Shown here: positions 1 through 11,491 of the stretch, piece by piece
How the letters are laid out: each line of letters opens with the position of its first letter
Position numbering within the stretch: the stretch's first letter is position 1
Assembly: GCA_030248135.1 (NCBI GenBank)
Contig: JASANC010003736.1
Location: forward strand, 1 to 37,321
Source: Theristus sp. LFF4_11
Taxonomy: Eukaryota > Nematoda > Chromadorea > Monhysterida > Xyalidae
Direction of reading: 5' to 3'
DNA length: 37,321 nucleotides
The notes under the pieces: generated by a model
Told to the model about the DNA's origin: nothing
Databases searched by the model: none
Seen by the model: the letters and a program-made list of their open reading frames with translations, nothing else
Made by a program: the position numbers and the translations under genes

Positions 1-94
1 ACATTTCTTTTGGTATTTTTTCTTGGTGGTGAAAACAAAAAACTAACAACATCGGCAAAAATAAAATAAGAATGAATCATTTCCGATCACTCAC
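1..94 (-). other. Intron of the Bark beetle-like gene (cut by window edge)
   Basis: This is the sequence downstream of the GTGAGT donor of the long minus-strand exon. It is AT-rich, and the next exon lies outside the window. Confidence 0.5.
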
Positions 95-2016
95 CCCTGA
101 CGGTCATGCCAACGCCGGATCGAAATTTCAACTCCGTGCCCGGCTCCAGCGTCAACGTGACGTCTTCGGGTACAACGAGCTCGGTGGCGACCTGGTGGGG
201 CCCCTCCAAGGCCCTCAGAACTGCGTCCGACGTCAAATCACCACCGAGAATTGTCTGTCGTCTCGTGCGGCGTTTGACAAGTTTTTCAGTTGTTGTCATC
301 TTTGTCGCTATTGTCTTTGTCGTTGGTGTTGTTGTCGTCGTCGTCGTTTGTGTTATTGTTGGTTCATTGTGATTCTCGTTTTCATCCTTTCTTGTCACTC
401 CTTTTGCTCCTTTGTTCTTGTTGTCTTTTTCACTGAATTTATTGATTTCAGTTGTTTCACCAAATGAATCTTGGTGGAGTTGTTGCTGTTGTTGCTGCTC
501 TTGGTGTTCTTGTGATTGTTCTTGTCGTTGGTCTTTTTGTTGATGTTGCTGTTTTCCCAGTTTGTGTTTTCCCTGCACCAGCTCATCCACCTTTGTTCCT
601 TCGCCCGTGCGCAGTTCAATCATGTGCGCCAACTCCACGAGCACCTCGTTCACAAGTCGACGATGCCTCCGATGTCGTCGTCGTCGTTGTCGTCCGTGTT
701 TCGGTCGTTTCGTTGAGTTTTGCTGCTTCTTCGCCACCATCGCGTCCCCAGTTTCAAGGTCGCAGCTCCTTCGATTGCGTCCAACGTCGCTGACAGTCGG
801 ATTCGACCGGAGTGCGAGCGCCAACGGGTCTGACCGATCGCACGGTAACAAAGTCAGGTCGACGATGTGCAGGTTCTGCGTGGAGACGACGGCGACGGCA
901 CGGGTGGCGATCGAGGTGCGAAGGGTGAATCGCGACGCGGAATGGTGGTAATGGACGACCGACCATGGATGGGTGCGCGGGTCGCACGAGGTGTACAGGA
1001 TCTGGCTGAAAAACAAGATTGGTGGCACGTTCAAAATTTGTCGATATCCATTCCAAAATTTCGTTCCGGAATCCATTCCAAAATCCATTTCAAAAATTCA
1101 TGTCTAATCAAAATATGCGCGGTGCTCCGCTTTGCTTTTTTTTTAAATTATGGAACGGATTTTGGCATGGAATAATTTTAGGTATGGTTTTTGGCATTGA
1201 ATATATTTGTATGAATTTTGGACTAACACCACTTTTCCACCGACCCATTCAACATTAGTCTGCCTGCTTCACAAAAAAGATACCGTAATACTAACACATC
1301 GTCAACAGCAGTCAACGGGCGCATTGCGTCTACTTCGATCGCTCGAATACATTTTACGGAGGGCAGATTCATCTCGATGTAGTACCACGTCTTTTTGACG
1401 CCTGTAAAATTTTGAAATATCGCATACACGGTGTACAGTATCATTTTGCGGCATACAGTTCTAGTCAGAATATGGACTTCTGGTAAAGTTCTAGTGAGAA
1501 CACCGCACACTTGATTATAACACACAGTAATGCTGCACAGTCTACTGAACATTTTATTGAACAAAATCGATGTTTGCACATTGTATCACCTCTGTTCAGT
1601 AGACGTGTTCTCAGTGTCACACACAAACACACAGGTACACAGTACGGTTTTACAGCGCCTGTGTGTTTGTTTGCGGTGAATGTACCATTAGAGTGCAATT
1701 TCTTCTCACCGCCAACCAAAATCTCTCAAAAGACTGACTAAATCAGACTCAGACTGTCACAATAAAAATGTTTGTGATTTCAAAAATATAAGCCACTGAC
1801 CATTGGCCAACTGAAACTGCTTTGTGCCACCCTCAACTGACGTCACCAGGAATAACCGATCTGGAAAAAAATATATTTAGAGTACATTAAAAAACAAACA
1901 TGACGTCATTTCTATCAAAAATGACGACAAGATTGAGTACCTGATTCGTCGTCAGTCGCCAGTAACAGCGGCAAACAGATGGCGACAAAAAGCAATTTTA
2001 TAGCAAAGTTTTCCAT
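95..2016 (-). CDS. Bark beetle/Anakonda-like protein, 5' end of gene (partial)
   Basis: Proposed exons on the minus strand are 2016-1941, an uncertain short exon near 1860-1842, and 1005-95; the gene continues past the left edge. The first exon starts at ATG 2016 and encodes a clear signal peptide (MENFAIKLL, then a hydrophobic run ending LLLATDDES), with donor GTACTC. The long exon has acceptor TTTTTCAG and donor GTGAGT at 94. Its end reads LTLEPGTELKFRSGVGMTVRG, which resembles the repeated beta-helix entry motif (a leucine-rich strand, EPG, then G-[IM]-TVRG) of arthropod Bark beetle/Anakonda, a large septate-junction protein. Before this motif lie about 240 residues not typical of the family as I recall it: a Cys-containing N-terminal part, Lys/Arg-rich stretches, poly-Gln, poly-Thr, and a furin-like KRRTRR site near 258-275. 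The first exon ends in phase 1 but the long exon needs two bases before it, so at least one exon must lie between. The 19-nt candidate fits that phase, but other donors in the same stretch also would. Confidence 0.6.
1036..1210. repeat. Palindromic ATTCCAAAAT element, copy 1
   Basis: Repeated ATTCCAAAAT/ATCCATTCC motifs on the left (1040-1100) face their inverted forms on the right (ATGGAACGGATTTTGGCATGG, 1149-1169), making a hairpin-prone element. A second copy with the same layout is at 21190-21380. This copy lies in the intron just upstream of the long Bark beetle-like exon. The open reading frame of that exon runs on into the repeat, but this is read-through past the splice acceptor, not coding sequence. 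Confidence 0.6.
1525..1700. repeat. ACAAACACACAGG hairpin element, copy 1
   Basis: CACACAAACACACAGGTACAC on the left pairs with CCTGTGTGTTTGTTTG on the right of a short loop (about 1618-1672). The flank carries CACAGTAATGCTGCACA (about 1523-1539), which also occurs at the ends of the copies at 32.8 kb and 36.5 kb. Outer limits are approximate. Confidence 0.5.
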
Positions 2017-2916
2017 TTTTTTGCGTTTTGAAATGCACTGAAGCACCGAAAATTTGTCATATAATTGGCGAATCTGATTTCATTTCATCTTCATGCAATT
2101 TATCTTCTTGTCATATTTTCAGATGTTTTTTTCAAAGAAGTGAACATGGAAGTCCGGTTATCCGAAGTCCATTTGCATGATAATAGCTTCCATTTTCGTT
2201 TCTCCTCTGATCATACCTGAAAATTTGTAAGCTGGATTTAACGCATTTAAGACAAACGCCCACAAAAATGCATTTTTTCAATTGCTGATTTCGGGACGAA
2301 AACCTTATGGACAAAATGTTTGGGACGGACTAGTATTTTAGTTTTTTATAACGTTGTATCAAACTTGGTTCGTACCGCATCCTTTGTCCGATAAAGGACC
2401 GCACCGCATGCTTTGTAACTCATAAAAAGGTCACAATGTACTGTATAAACTTTCATTTCAACTTTTCAGAAGTGCAATCAAACGCATTTTTCATAGCGGC
2501 TTACATGAAAAATTGGTTATTGAGCGTACAGGAAGCAGCCAATCAACAGAACTGTGTACAAGTACGGCTCACGCGAATATGTGCAAGTCCCAGGCTTTTT
2601 TCATGGAAATATAACACACGCTTTTTTGGCTTGGTGATAAATAAAGACGTTCAATAGTCGACCCTCAGGGACATAATACAGCCGAAGGAATAATAATAAA
2701 CAGGAGGCTATAATATTTATGAAAAATTGAGAGCTGTTAAAGCCGACAAAGTGTGCAAGCATGAAAGTGACACGCGCGGGTGAAGCGCGCGAGAATACGG
2801 ATGACAACTGCAATGGAAATGCGAGAATTGAAAAACGCTTTGTTATGCATGGAGCACTTTATTTGTTTTATCGCGATAACGCGAGAAGCGGAACATTTTT
2901 CCAGTTAAAGTTTATT
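2017..2916. other. Non-coding stretch upstream of the Bark beetle-like gene
   Basis: AT-rich, with no recognisable protein, RNA gene or repeat. It should contain the 5' UTR and promoter of the minus-strand gene, but I see no clear core promoter motif. Confidence 0.4.
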
Positions 2917-2918
2917 TA

Positions 2919-3180
2919 CCGTAAAGTCTTGCATATAAGGTCTCCTTATATAGATTTGAAAATCAAAAATTTCTGAAAAAAAGTGGAATTTGTGTGACAA
3001 CCTTATAAGTGGGAGGAAGTCTTATAAAGCGAAGATTAGGAATTTCGGGCCTTATAAACGGGGTGGGATTTCGACCAAGCCAAAATTTTGAATTTGTTGG
3101 TTTCCCGCCGTGTGACACTCCGCCCACTTTTGGGTGGGGGTCTTATAAGTGGGAGGAACCTTATATGCAAGACTTTACGG
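2919..3180. mobile_element. MITE family A, copy 1 (TA target site)
   Basis: A 262-bp element with near-perfect terminal inverted repeats CCGTAAAGTCTTGCATATAA and their mirror, flanked by TA at 2917-2918 and 3181-3182. The TA duplication and lack of coding capacity fit a Tc1/mariner-type MITE. The inside has several CTTATAA/TTATAAG motifs in both orientations. A second copy lies at 19548-19808, and an internal fragment resembles 24160-24235. Confidence 0.85.
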
Positions 3181-3182
3181 TA

Positions 3183-6100
3183 ACTACCACCATTCTGAAA
3201 GATATAATGTCATAATCATAATAACAAACTAATGACCGATATGTCTTACATTGAAACATTGCAACACGCTGATTGGCTGTAGCACTGAAAAAAACTCAGT
3301 AGTTCACTCGAAGTTCTGCTAGGTGACCAATGGCCTTAGAGCCCATTTCATGGTTTCTACTCAACATGCTGGATAAACTGTTGTGTAAGCTTGTAGAACA
3401 AGTGCGTAATCCATATGACCGGTGGTTCAAAGGATCGTTTGGATTGCATGACTACAAAAGTCTTGTTGAGTTTGTCTTTGCTATGTACGCTTTTGGCACA
3501 CGTTCCTACCACAGATTCTTTTACTCTTTTGACGGCAAAACTGAAAATACCCGAAAATCCTCTCGGGGCGTTTTTTCGAAACTGAACTTTTATATGGCAT
3601 GCAATGGAACAATAACAAATAAATGACAGAGCATTTATCTTTTTTATGCGTCCCTCTTTCCTTCCGGGCAGATTCGTGACTCGCATGAAGCAAACAAAAA
3701 TGCGGCAATGGCAGAATTGAGCAAAATGGACAAAAAAGCCGCTTTTTCGCTGCAGTTTAACGATCTGCTTTGTTGTAGAGGGATTGGAACTTAGGTAATT
3801 TGAGTTTGAGATTTGTGCTCAAACAAAAATACTGAAGATCACCATAACACATTCACAATTTGGTCCGTTACTGCGCCAGACTTGTTTTGTGTTCTTATAG
3901 TTTTGCAACTCTGACTGGCATGATGTAAGAAAAGGTGGTGGTTGACTTGGCAGAGAATGTACACGGTTGAATGTTTTAGTATTCAAGCTGAATTTGCTGG
4001 CTGCTGGACAGATGGCTCTGAATCCTAATTTACTGATTAAGCAAATGAAGTGACAAGAGATTTTCACAGTCATAGCGTTAAGCAAACTCTCAATACTTTT
4101 CTCAATACTTTGCATACATTTTGATTGTTTTTATCCTTTTTTCTCTTGGACATCTTCGGCATCAGTTTAACAAAAAAGCTTCGTTTCAGGAAGCTTATCT
4201 GTTGTTCAGGAAAAGAAACGGACCATTTTTATGAGACATTTTTGCGTTCATAAGCTTAAAAGAGCCTCCGTTTATAGAACAACATCTTTATACCGTATGT
4301 ATAAAACAACTTAGAGCTCGATCACAGCGAGTGCCATACAAATAAAAAGTCAAGGAAACTGAGCCCCCACTGCTGCTGCTTGCAGATGGCACACTTGGAA
4401 AAGCATCTTTTTATTATTGCGTTTAGGAAAGGCCAAAGATGTTTTTTGATAAACACAGTATTAGACTGAGAAAAGCTACGGAAGTTCTTGTAGAGGTTTT
4501 TGTGGAAGTCGCAGTAATACTGACAGTGGATTTAAAAAGTCAGAAACCATGTTTTCTGCAGCACCTTCAGCGATAAAAACCATCTCTGTGAGTTTTTTAG
4601 TGTATTTCACTAGAAAAACGTTTTTTGGCACATTTTTTAACACAAGATGCATGGAGCTGCGACAAAATGGTCCCTCAAGAAATAAGTTCTCCGCAAACCA
4701 ATAAGCACAAGCCCTGGTATAATTGTGAAAAAAATCAGAAAAACTGCAGGAAAAACTTTCGCGGGGATACAAAATTCGGATTGATGCGCAACGTAATGTG
4801 CAAAAAGTGCTCCTTTTAGGGTGTAAAACGGTGTTTAGATTAGCGCCCTTTTTGTGCTGTGAAAAGTTCGCCTTTTGGTTCGTTTTTGAAAAGCTCACGT
4901 AGTTTTTGAATTTTCTAGCTTTCCTTGGCCTTGCCTCTTCTCGCCTGTGTTTTTACCGAAAAAAACACAGCATGTCGTTATAAAACAAAAAGATATTGCC
5001 TGACATTTTTCCTGCAGTTATTGATATTCAGCGATAAGTCACGGGTAAAACGCATGAAACGCACTTATTATGACGTGTTTGACGTCATAATAAGTTTGCT
5101 GGACAACGGGCCAGTCAGATGAAAAAAGCTAAGAAAAAACAATTCTTGTTTGATTGCTGCAATTCCAGGCATAAAGCATCGCTGTTTCATTTTGACGTTA
5201 GATGATATACAAAAACAAGAATGTTGCAGTTTTCAGCAACCGGAAAAGAACTCGTGTTTCGGGCCACATGTATTTCTTTTTCTCAACGCTAGCTAGGTTC
5301 TTATGCAGCCGAAATCACAGCAACCAGCTGAATTTTTGCAATCCAGATATCTTGTTTTTCAGAAGTTGAACTGATCGAACAAAAGCTGTCGTACAAGAAA
5401 TCATAGACCAAGTTACACTGTAAGTGTTCCCTTCCGCAATCAAAAAAATCTGTCTACAAGTCTTCACGCTAAAAAATATCTTCATACCAAACTTCATCCC
5501 AAAGCATGTAAAATTCAACAAGTGTTTCACCAAAGTTTCACCCAGGCTCACCGCCACAGATTCAAAAGCCTGTGCGACGTTTTTCCTGCAACCTCGACGA
5601 CGCGTCTTCTCAACCTTTTCGAGCTGTACGCTGATTGGTCAGAGACTTATGCGTCGCGATGTTGCAAACAACCGAAAACGCTTCTCAGCTAGGAATTTCC
5701 GCGTTGAGCTGAGCCTGATGATGTTCTGAAGCAAAATTTTGGTACTTTTTTCTATTTGTTACATCAGCAATGCTTCATTGAGCCTAATACTTCAAAATCA
5801 TTCAGTCAGCTAATACTATGTGAAACTGTAATTTTAGCATAATTGCTTTCGAGTGGAAAACACACTTGTCACAAGAATACTAAAAAAGTTTTCGTTTCCA
5901 TGCTCATTGAGAAATGAGATTATCTCGCAACAAGCTCAAAAAGATTTGTGTGCTCTTTAGCGTATACCATACCGTACCTATCACGCTCAAGCGGTTATCT
6001 TGGCTTATCCGATAAAAAACTCAGTGAATGGACGCAACCAAATAAGAAGAGAAAAACTCCAGGCAACCAATACACGAAACTGCGGCTAGTTTTTAGCCAG

Positions 6101-8250
6101 TAGTTAGCTCTTATAAACTGCAGCTCTGAACACATTGTCTGAAATCAGTATGGTTGCTACTGCACCAGAAGAAGTTCTACGCAGCACAGACAAACACACT
6201 GGCACACCTACCCTGACGCGCACACTGCTACAATAATAAGTTTTTTATGGAAAAAGTAAAAAGCTTTGATAATTTTTAGAAACAGTTGCTTTTTCCTGAG
6301 TAAACTGAATAACATTTTACGATTTCTGCGCATAATGTGCAACGTAAACACATAAAATCACGAAATAAAAGTATTCTCAAAGAAAACGGCATAAAAAGAC
6401 AAACTATAAGCTACTACATCAACCTTTTCTCACTTTGAAAAGCGCACAAAAGTCACTTTCTATGGAACCTTGAAGCCATATTTTAGCATGGTTGGCAGCA
6501 CAAAATTAATGAATGTAAAAATACTATATTATCAAACATTTTCAAGCTACATGGTGGACCTGCATGAAAGTCTTTACGACCAAGTCACATAACGGAGGCA
6601 GTGTTTACTCAAAAGTTCAGACTAGCACACCAAGTATTGTGGATTTATTCAAACGTGTCCGTACTAAAATGACGTCATTTGCTTTAAAAACGCCCGTTTG
6701 TCAAGGAACAGGCACTAAAATGTCAGTTTGGTGTGACTGATTCGACATTCACCATTTGGTTGCTGGAAGAAATCCTCAAAACGGAAAGTCTGGTTTGCTG
6801 TGAACGACAGGCGCATGTTTTGCGGCACATGACATCATTTCAGTGGGACACGTTTGAAAAAATAGGTCATAGCTACAATTTGGAGGATATACAGCCAATC
6901 AGCACGCACGCAAATTTCAATTGCAGCCATTATTCGGCCAACAACAAGCCTAGAAAATGATTCAGCATGAATAACAAAGCGAAGTGTATGAATTACCATT
7001 TTAGGTTAAAGGAGTGTTAAAGATAAAAGCGTGTTTCAAAAAACGTATAAAATCAAAACAACATCAATGCCAAAAAGCGTTTTATTCGGCAAAAGTCTGT
7101 TTCAAAATGTCTGCTGTCCATAAACTAGCCACCGCATGTACAAAATGTATTCATACAACCGAAAATATCGTTTTACGTTGATATACGGTATGTCCACGTA
7201 AACATGAAAACTTTTCCAGGTTGCAAGTTATGCTGTTTGGTGCACTGTATAGACTCCAAGGGGCCGGCTGTCACGGCACTCTTTTTCTGCGTGTACCTCT
7301 TATTCCAAGAAGATGTGTGAAATTCAGCTGTCACAACTTTAACGGAGTTACGTACAAAAATTCAAGCCTCAGAAAAAAGAGCATAACCAGTACAGAACAC
7401 GTAAAGAAAGCTGGCGGAAAAACAGCAAGAAAAGCTGTCTGCCACACAAAGCTCTAAATTCTCAGCTGGCTAAAGCATGATGGAGAACAAAAAATGTCTG
7501 AAAAGCAAAACACACAAAAGGGTGGCTGGTTACCATGACAATAGACTCAAATACTACATTTTTAACGCAGCATGCGTTATTGTTGAACACTCAACGTAAC
7601 GGTCTTGGATGCGGATATGGAAGTATGTGGAGAAGGTGTTTTTTTTAGTTATGCATCGTTTGGTTTGAACTTTTAGTATGTTGGCATTCGATTTGTCCAA
7701 CACAATCTGACTCCCCCTCATTAAAAAAACAAATGGAGCATAAAATTGGAATGATTATTTAAAAAAATTAAAAATGTGAGCCTAAAGATCTTTTCTTTTC
7801 TCAGCAGATACTTTTACTGGCTTGCGTTTTTTGTTTGACCTCGGACTAATGGTAACAAATTAATTGAATTAAAGATGAGCTTAAAAAATGCGCTTGAGGC
7901 TTCAGCATTGAGCAATAAATAACGTTTTCACTGTTTAGCAGGAAATGTAAACGTGTAAAATTTTGATAACTGCTGATTACTAGTACTATGGAATTGCATA
8001 AAATTGTATGTGGTGCATCATGATTTCACTTGTGGCATTGAAATTCTGCTCAGCCATGAGACACATAATTTCTGCAATACCCGGTTTTCGGTGAACTACA
8101 TCGCTAACATCTGGCATGCCCGCAGATTTTCGAAACGAACAAAACAACATTTTCATTTTTGCTGTGCCAGCCAACCTGTTTGTGTCGCTGGAGTATATGG
8201 AGCACAAATGTTGTCCCTGAAATTGCGTGATTTTTTATTCATTGACTTTT
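3183..8250. other. Gene-poor AT-rich region
   Basis: About 5 kb without any protein or RNA gene I can support. Open frames up to about 140 codons exist (for example 3330-3626 plus and 4476-4898 minus), but they lack recognisable domains, splice context or the GC rise seen at real exons here. A half copy of the ACAAACACACAGG hairpin family lies at about 6180-6230. GACGTCA-type palindromes occur near 5080 and 6670. Confidence 0.5.
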
Positions 8251-8261
8251 AGTGAATAACG

Positions 8262-9100
8262 GGGAATCAACGAATGTGCAAAATAATCAGTATCGTGCGG
8301 ATGCGCGAGCGAGCGCAGGGAGCGGACAGCGCATCACGCATTATTGTATGAGCAGTTATCCCCCACAAAGCTGCTCCTGTGCACACGAAACGAACACCCA
8401 AAGTTGTGTTCTGAGCCGCGAAAACATTTTCATCGGACGACTTTTCATACGCTCTAGAGAATAACCTATTCTGAAAACTTGGTTTATTCCTCTATCTCTT
8501 TTTTTCAGGTTCCGGTATATCTTTTCGTGCGAAGGAGGCGGAGTAATGTTGAATGACGTGTGGAAAAACCGCACAGCTGAAAAGCTATTTCGCGCCCGAA
8601 CGCAATTCGAATATGAAATAAGATAAATTTATTTAGTGAGAAAAAAATCTGATTGTTTTTATAAATAACTTGCACAAAATTGCCGTCAGAACACGTAAAG
8701 TTTTGCTGATTTCAAATTGCCTCGCAGCCATGAAACATTTTCTCTATCTGTGCGTGTAAACGCATATTGGGTCACGTTTAATAAGAAAGATAAATAATCG
8801 CCCTTTCAGTTTTACCTACGACCTTTTCACAGTCGAACAAAAATGTTTCCTGGGGTAATTCCATCCGGAGATTTTGAAAATTGGGTTCATTTTTTGCCCC
8901 GAACCTCTTTTGAATAAAAATGGGTTTTTTTAAAATCCGAAGGGTTTTTACCTGGTTTCAAGTGTTCGCCCTTTCAATTTTCACCTGTGACACTTTCACA
9001 GTCGAACAAAAACGTTTCCTTTCATCCGGAGATTTTGAAAATCCATTTAATTTCTTGCCACGACCTTTGTTTGACAACAAATCAGCTGATTTCCTATATT
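8262..9100. repeat. Composite repeat G, copy 1, with two ~166-bp tandem units
   Basis: The first part (about 8275-8520: GCGGATGCGCGAGCGAGCGC, then ACACGAAACGAACACCCAAAG and a polypyrimidine-CAGGT) matches 17317-17590. It is followed by two tandem units starting CGCCCTTTCA at 8801 and 8967, each containing TTTCACAGTCGAACAAAAA and CCGGAGATTTTGAAAAT. The same arrangement occurs at 17300-17995. The intervening segment (TGTGCGTGTAAACGCATATT, about 8750-8800) also resembles sequence on the opposite strand at about 22990-23060. Confidence 0.7.
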
Positions 9101-9135
9101 TTAGAGTTCGACTGTAGTCTCATCAGTTCCGGCAT

Positions 9136-9212
9136 CGTCTCATGACGGCCATGGTGGTAGCACGTTAGATTCTTGTCTATATGCTCGGGGGATCGAGCCC
9201 CGCCGAGGACTG
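9136..9212 (+). other. tRNA-like sequence, probably pseudogene or SINE head
   Basis: GGTGGTAGCACGTTAGA looks like a pol III A box and GGGGATCGAGCCCC like a B box. CGGGG and CCCCG (9186-9190 with 9198-9202) form a 5-bp stem around a 7-base loop like a T arm. The acceptor and D stems do not pair cleanly, so I do not call a working tRNA or an anticodon. It could be the head of a tRNA-derived SINE or a decayed tRNA gene. Confidence 0.4.
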
Positions 9213-9759
9213 TGTATGCACTTAACGAAACTCGATGGGCGCCCTACTTGGCGGCGTTTTGTACGCTTTTCTGAGTTAGCTCTTTCTAAAAACAGCACTC
9301 GTTAAGAACAAATTACTGTTTGTTGGTTCAGTTGTCTCGGTGCCGTGTAAAAAAAGCATACAGCGTATATGAATCACTGCAGAACGTTTCAAAACCTAAT
9401 AAAGTATAATAAAACCCAACGAACCCAAAACACAATAACAGAATGTAGTGTGACGCACATGGTATCTCAAACAGCGAATGCAAAAAAAACAGTCTGGAAC
9501 CCACAGTTTTGAATATACACTGTAGATAGTTTTCAAATCGGCGGCTCAATCTGATGCGAAAAACCTTCTCGGAAGCACAAGTGTAATAGAAAATCGTCAG
9601 AAAACCACGACCACACATTTCGAGAATAAAACTGCGAATTATCAGAAAACGAGAAACACACCAGAAAAAAAACACATCAGAATCGCATTTCGTTTTTTTT
9701 TTCTACGGAACACACACATGTCCACAGTAAACAGTCGAATGTCTACGTTCTGGATTTAC
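9213..9759. other. Stretch without a supported gene
   Basis: AT-rich. A 115-codon minus-strand frame (9328-9675) is rich in Phe, Cys and Tyr, has no family resemblance and is probably chance. Confidence 0.4.
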
Positions 9760-9991
9760 CGGTCAACGTGTAGCGACCTGGTAAACCGTCTGCATGATGA
9801 ATGTACAGCAAATGATCACGCCACGGCATCCAGCGCGTCTGCAAGCTGCCCGGGCGACAATCGCGCGAGCGGGTCAGTGTCACTTGCGAAATCGTAAAGC
9901 CAACATGCAACTCAACGTGTTTGCATCCGGGATCGCCAGCCTGCGGGGCCGGACTTTTCCGACAGCGTTCGTTCAGAAACACCGTTTTCCA
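9760..9991 (-). CDS. Possible single exon of an unidentified gene
   Basis: The minus strand has an acceptor (CTATGGTTGCAG), an open frame of 77 codons plus one base, and a good donor (ACCG|GTAAAT). Local GC is clearly above the flanks, as at the proven exons in this window. The reading (CKHVELHVGF ... CRPGSLQTRW ... LLYIHHADGLPG) has three or four Cys and looks like part of an extracellular domain, but I do not recognise it. It lies upstream of the Bark beetle-like gene on the same strand, yet that gene has its own signal-peptide start, so it more likely belongs to another gene or is a chance frame. Confidence 0.3.
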
Positions 9992-10003
9992 CTGCAACCA
10001 TAG

Positions 10004-10689
10004 ATGTGATATATGATGATTTTGTTAGGAGAGTTGTTGTCACACTACTTTTTCTATCGTGCCCAGTGCGTACAGTCACTGCGCGTTGTCCTTCCACAGT
10101 GTATCATGCCCATTCGCGAGCGAAGCGGACAGCGGATCCAGGCATAATATGGCGGTCAGTCGGTCGCGCTAAAATTCCAAAATCACTTTGTCTCGCTCTG
10201 TGAATATAAAGGGAGCTGAGAATTTTTTCTGTGGCACACAGGCAGATAATCCACAGATACACTGTGTGCACGAGAATTTTTTTTTCGTGGTGATCTTCTA
10301 CACACGCTTTTATCAATTCTGAAAGTGAAAAAAATTATTCTTGTTTACCCCTTTTTTGGCAATGTCATCAAATGTGTTCGCAGTTTCAGTGATATAAAGA
10401 AAATTCTGACTGTTATGATAAAAACATTTTCTATGGTAAAAACCTTCGGGATTTTCAAATTTCGCATTCATTTTTTTCTCCGATGCTTCCCAAGGCTCAA
10501 AATTTAGCTTGCTTGTACAAAATTACGAAAAATTCTTATTTTGAAGTGTATTTGCGATTTCTGCCCGTGAAACAACCCCCCGTTATTTAACAAATAAAAA
10601 AGTTTATAGGGGTAACCAACAACGGAGAGTTTGAATTTGTTTTTTTTTTATTTTTTGAAAAAAATAAAGGAATATAGTAATTAAATAAC
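10004..10689. other. Intergenic sequence with a fragment related to repeat G
   Basis: CATTCGCGAGCGAAGCGGAC (about 10110-10129) followed by GCATAATATGG resembles the first part of repeat G (8290 and 17320). The rest is AT-rich with nothing recognised. Confidence 0.35.
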
Positions 10690-11430
10690 CAAAGTCGTGC
10701 CGATTTCGACCGAATCGGCCGTGGAAATTGGCGAAATCGGTCCAAAAAACAAAAAATAGGAAACTTGTGTAGCCCAGCCCGGAGAGTAATTCAATGCGCT
10801 GATCACGTATTTTGGGTTTGTTTTCTTATGTGAGCAACTCTAGATACCGAATCGTGACGATTTCGGTCGAATCGGCCATGGAAAATGGCTACATCGGTCT
10901 AAAAACAAAAAAATGAGAAATTGGTCTAGTTCGGAGTAATTCAATGCGCTGATCACGTATTTTAGATTAGTTTTCTTATGTGAGGACTCTACATACTGAA
11001 TCGTGACTATTTCAGGCAAATCGGCTGTGGAAATTGGCATAATCGGTCCAAAACAAAAAAAGTGAAACTGGAGTAGTCCGGGGTAATTCAATGCGTTGAT
11101 CATGGGTAATGAATGGGTTAGTTTTCTTATGTGAGCAACTCTAGATACTGACTGAATCGTGACGATTTCAGGCAAATCGGCCGTGGAAATTGGCGAAATC
11201 GGTTTAAAAGCAAAAAACAAGAAAATTAGGTTATCCAGGGTAATTCACTGCGCCGTTCACGGGTTTTGGGTCAGTTTTTTTATGTGAGCAATTCTAGGAA
11301 CTGAATCGTGAGGATTTCGGACGAATCGGCCGTTGAAATAGCATAAGCGAAATTGGTCCAAAAACGAAAAATGAAAAACTTATGTTGTCCGGGACTATTC
11401 AGTGCGCTGATGCCGAATGTAAAGTTTAGA
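10690..11430. repeat. 149-bp tandem array F, copy 1 (about five units)
   Basis: Units carry GAATCGTGACGATTTCGG, then AATCGGCCGTGGAAATTGGC and ATTCAATGCGCTGATCACG. GAATCGTGA recurs at 10849, 10998, 11154 and 11303 (steps 149, 156, 149), with a degenerate unit before them. The same unit forms a second array at 18000-18450. Both arrays are followed by the same leader (CCTTCGGGGCTTATGTAAAA) and then a family B element. Confidence 0.85.
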
Positions 11431-11491
11431 ATGTGTGCCCAATGAATTGTGAATTTGGACGACCTTCGGGGCTTATGTAAAAGTCAGAATA

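Noticed and set aside
106..951. Several plus-strand open frames opposite the Bark beetle-like exon
   Set aside because: They are shadows of the long, low-complexity minus-strand exon; Val/Ser-rich readings come from the antisense of its basic and Thr/Gln stretches.
1006..1088. Start Met and first ~27 codons of the long minus-strand frame
   Set aside because: They lie upstream of the TTTTTCAG acceptor and inside the ATTCCAAAAT repeat; the true start is the signal-peptide exon.
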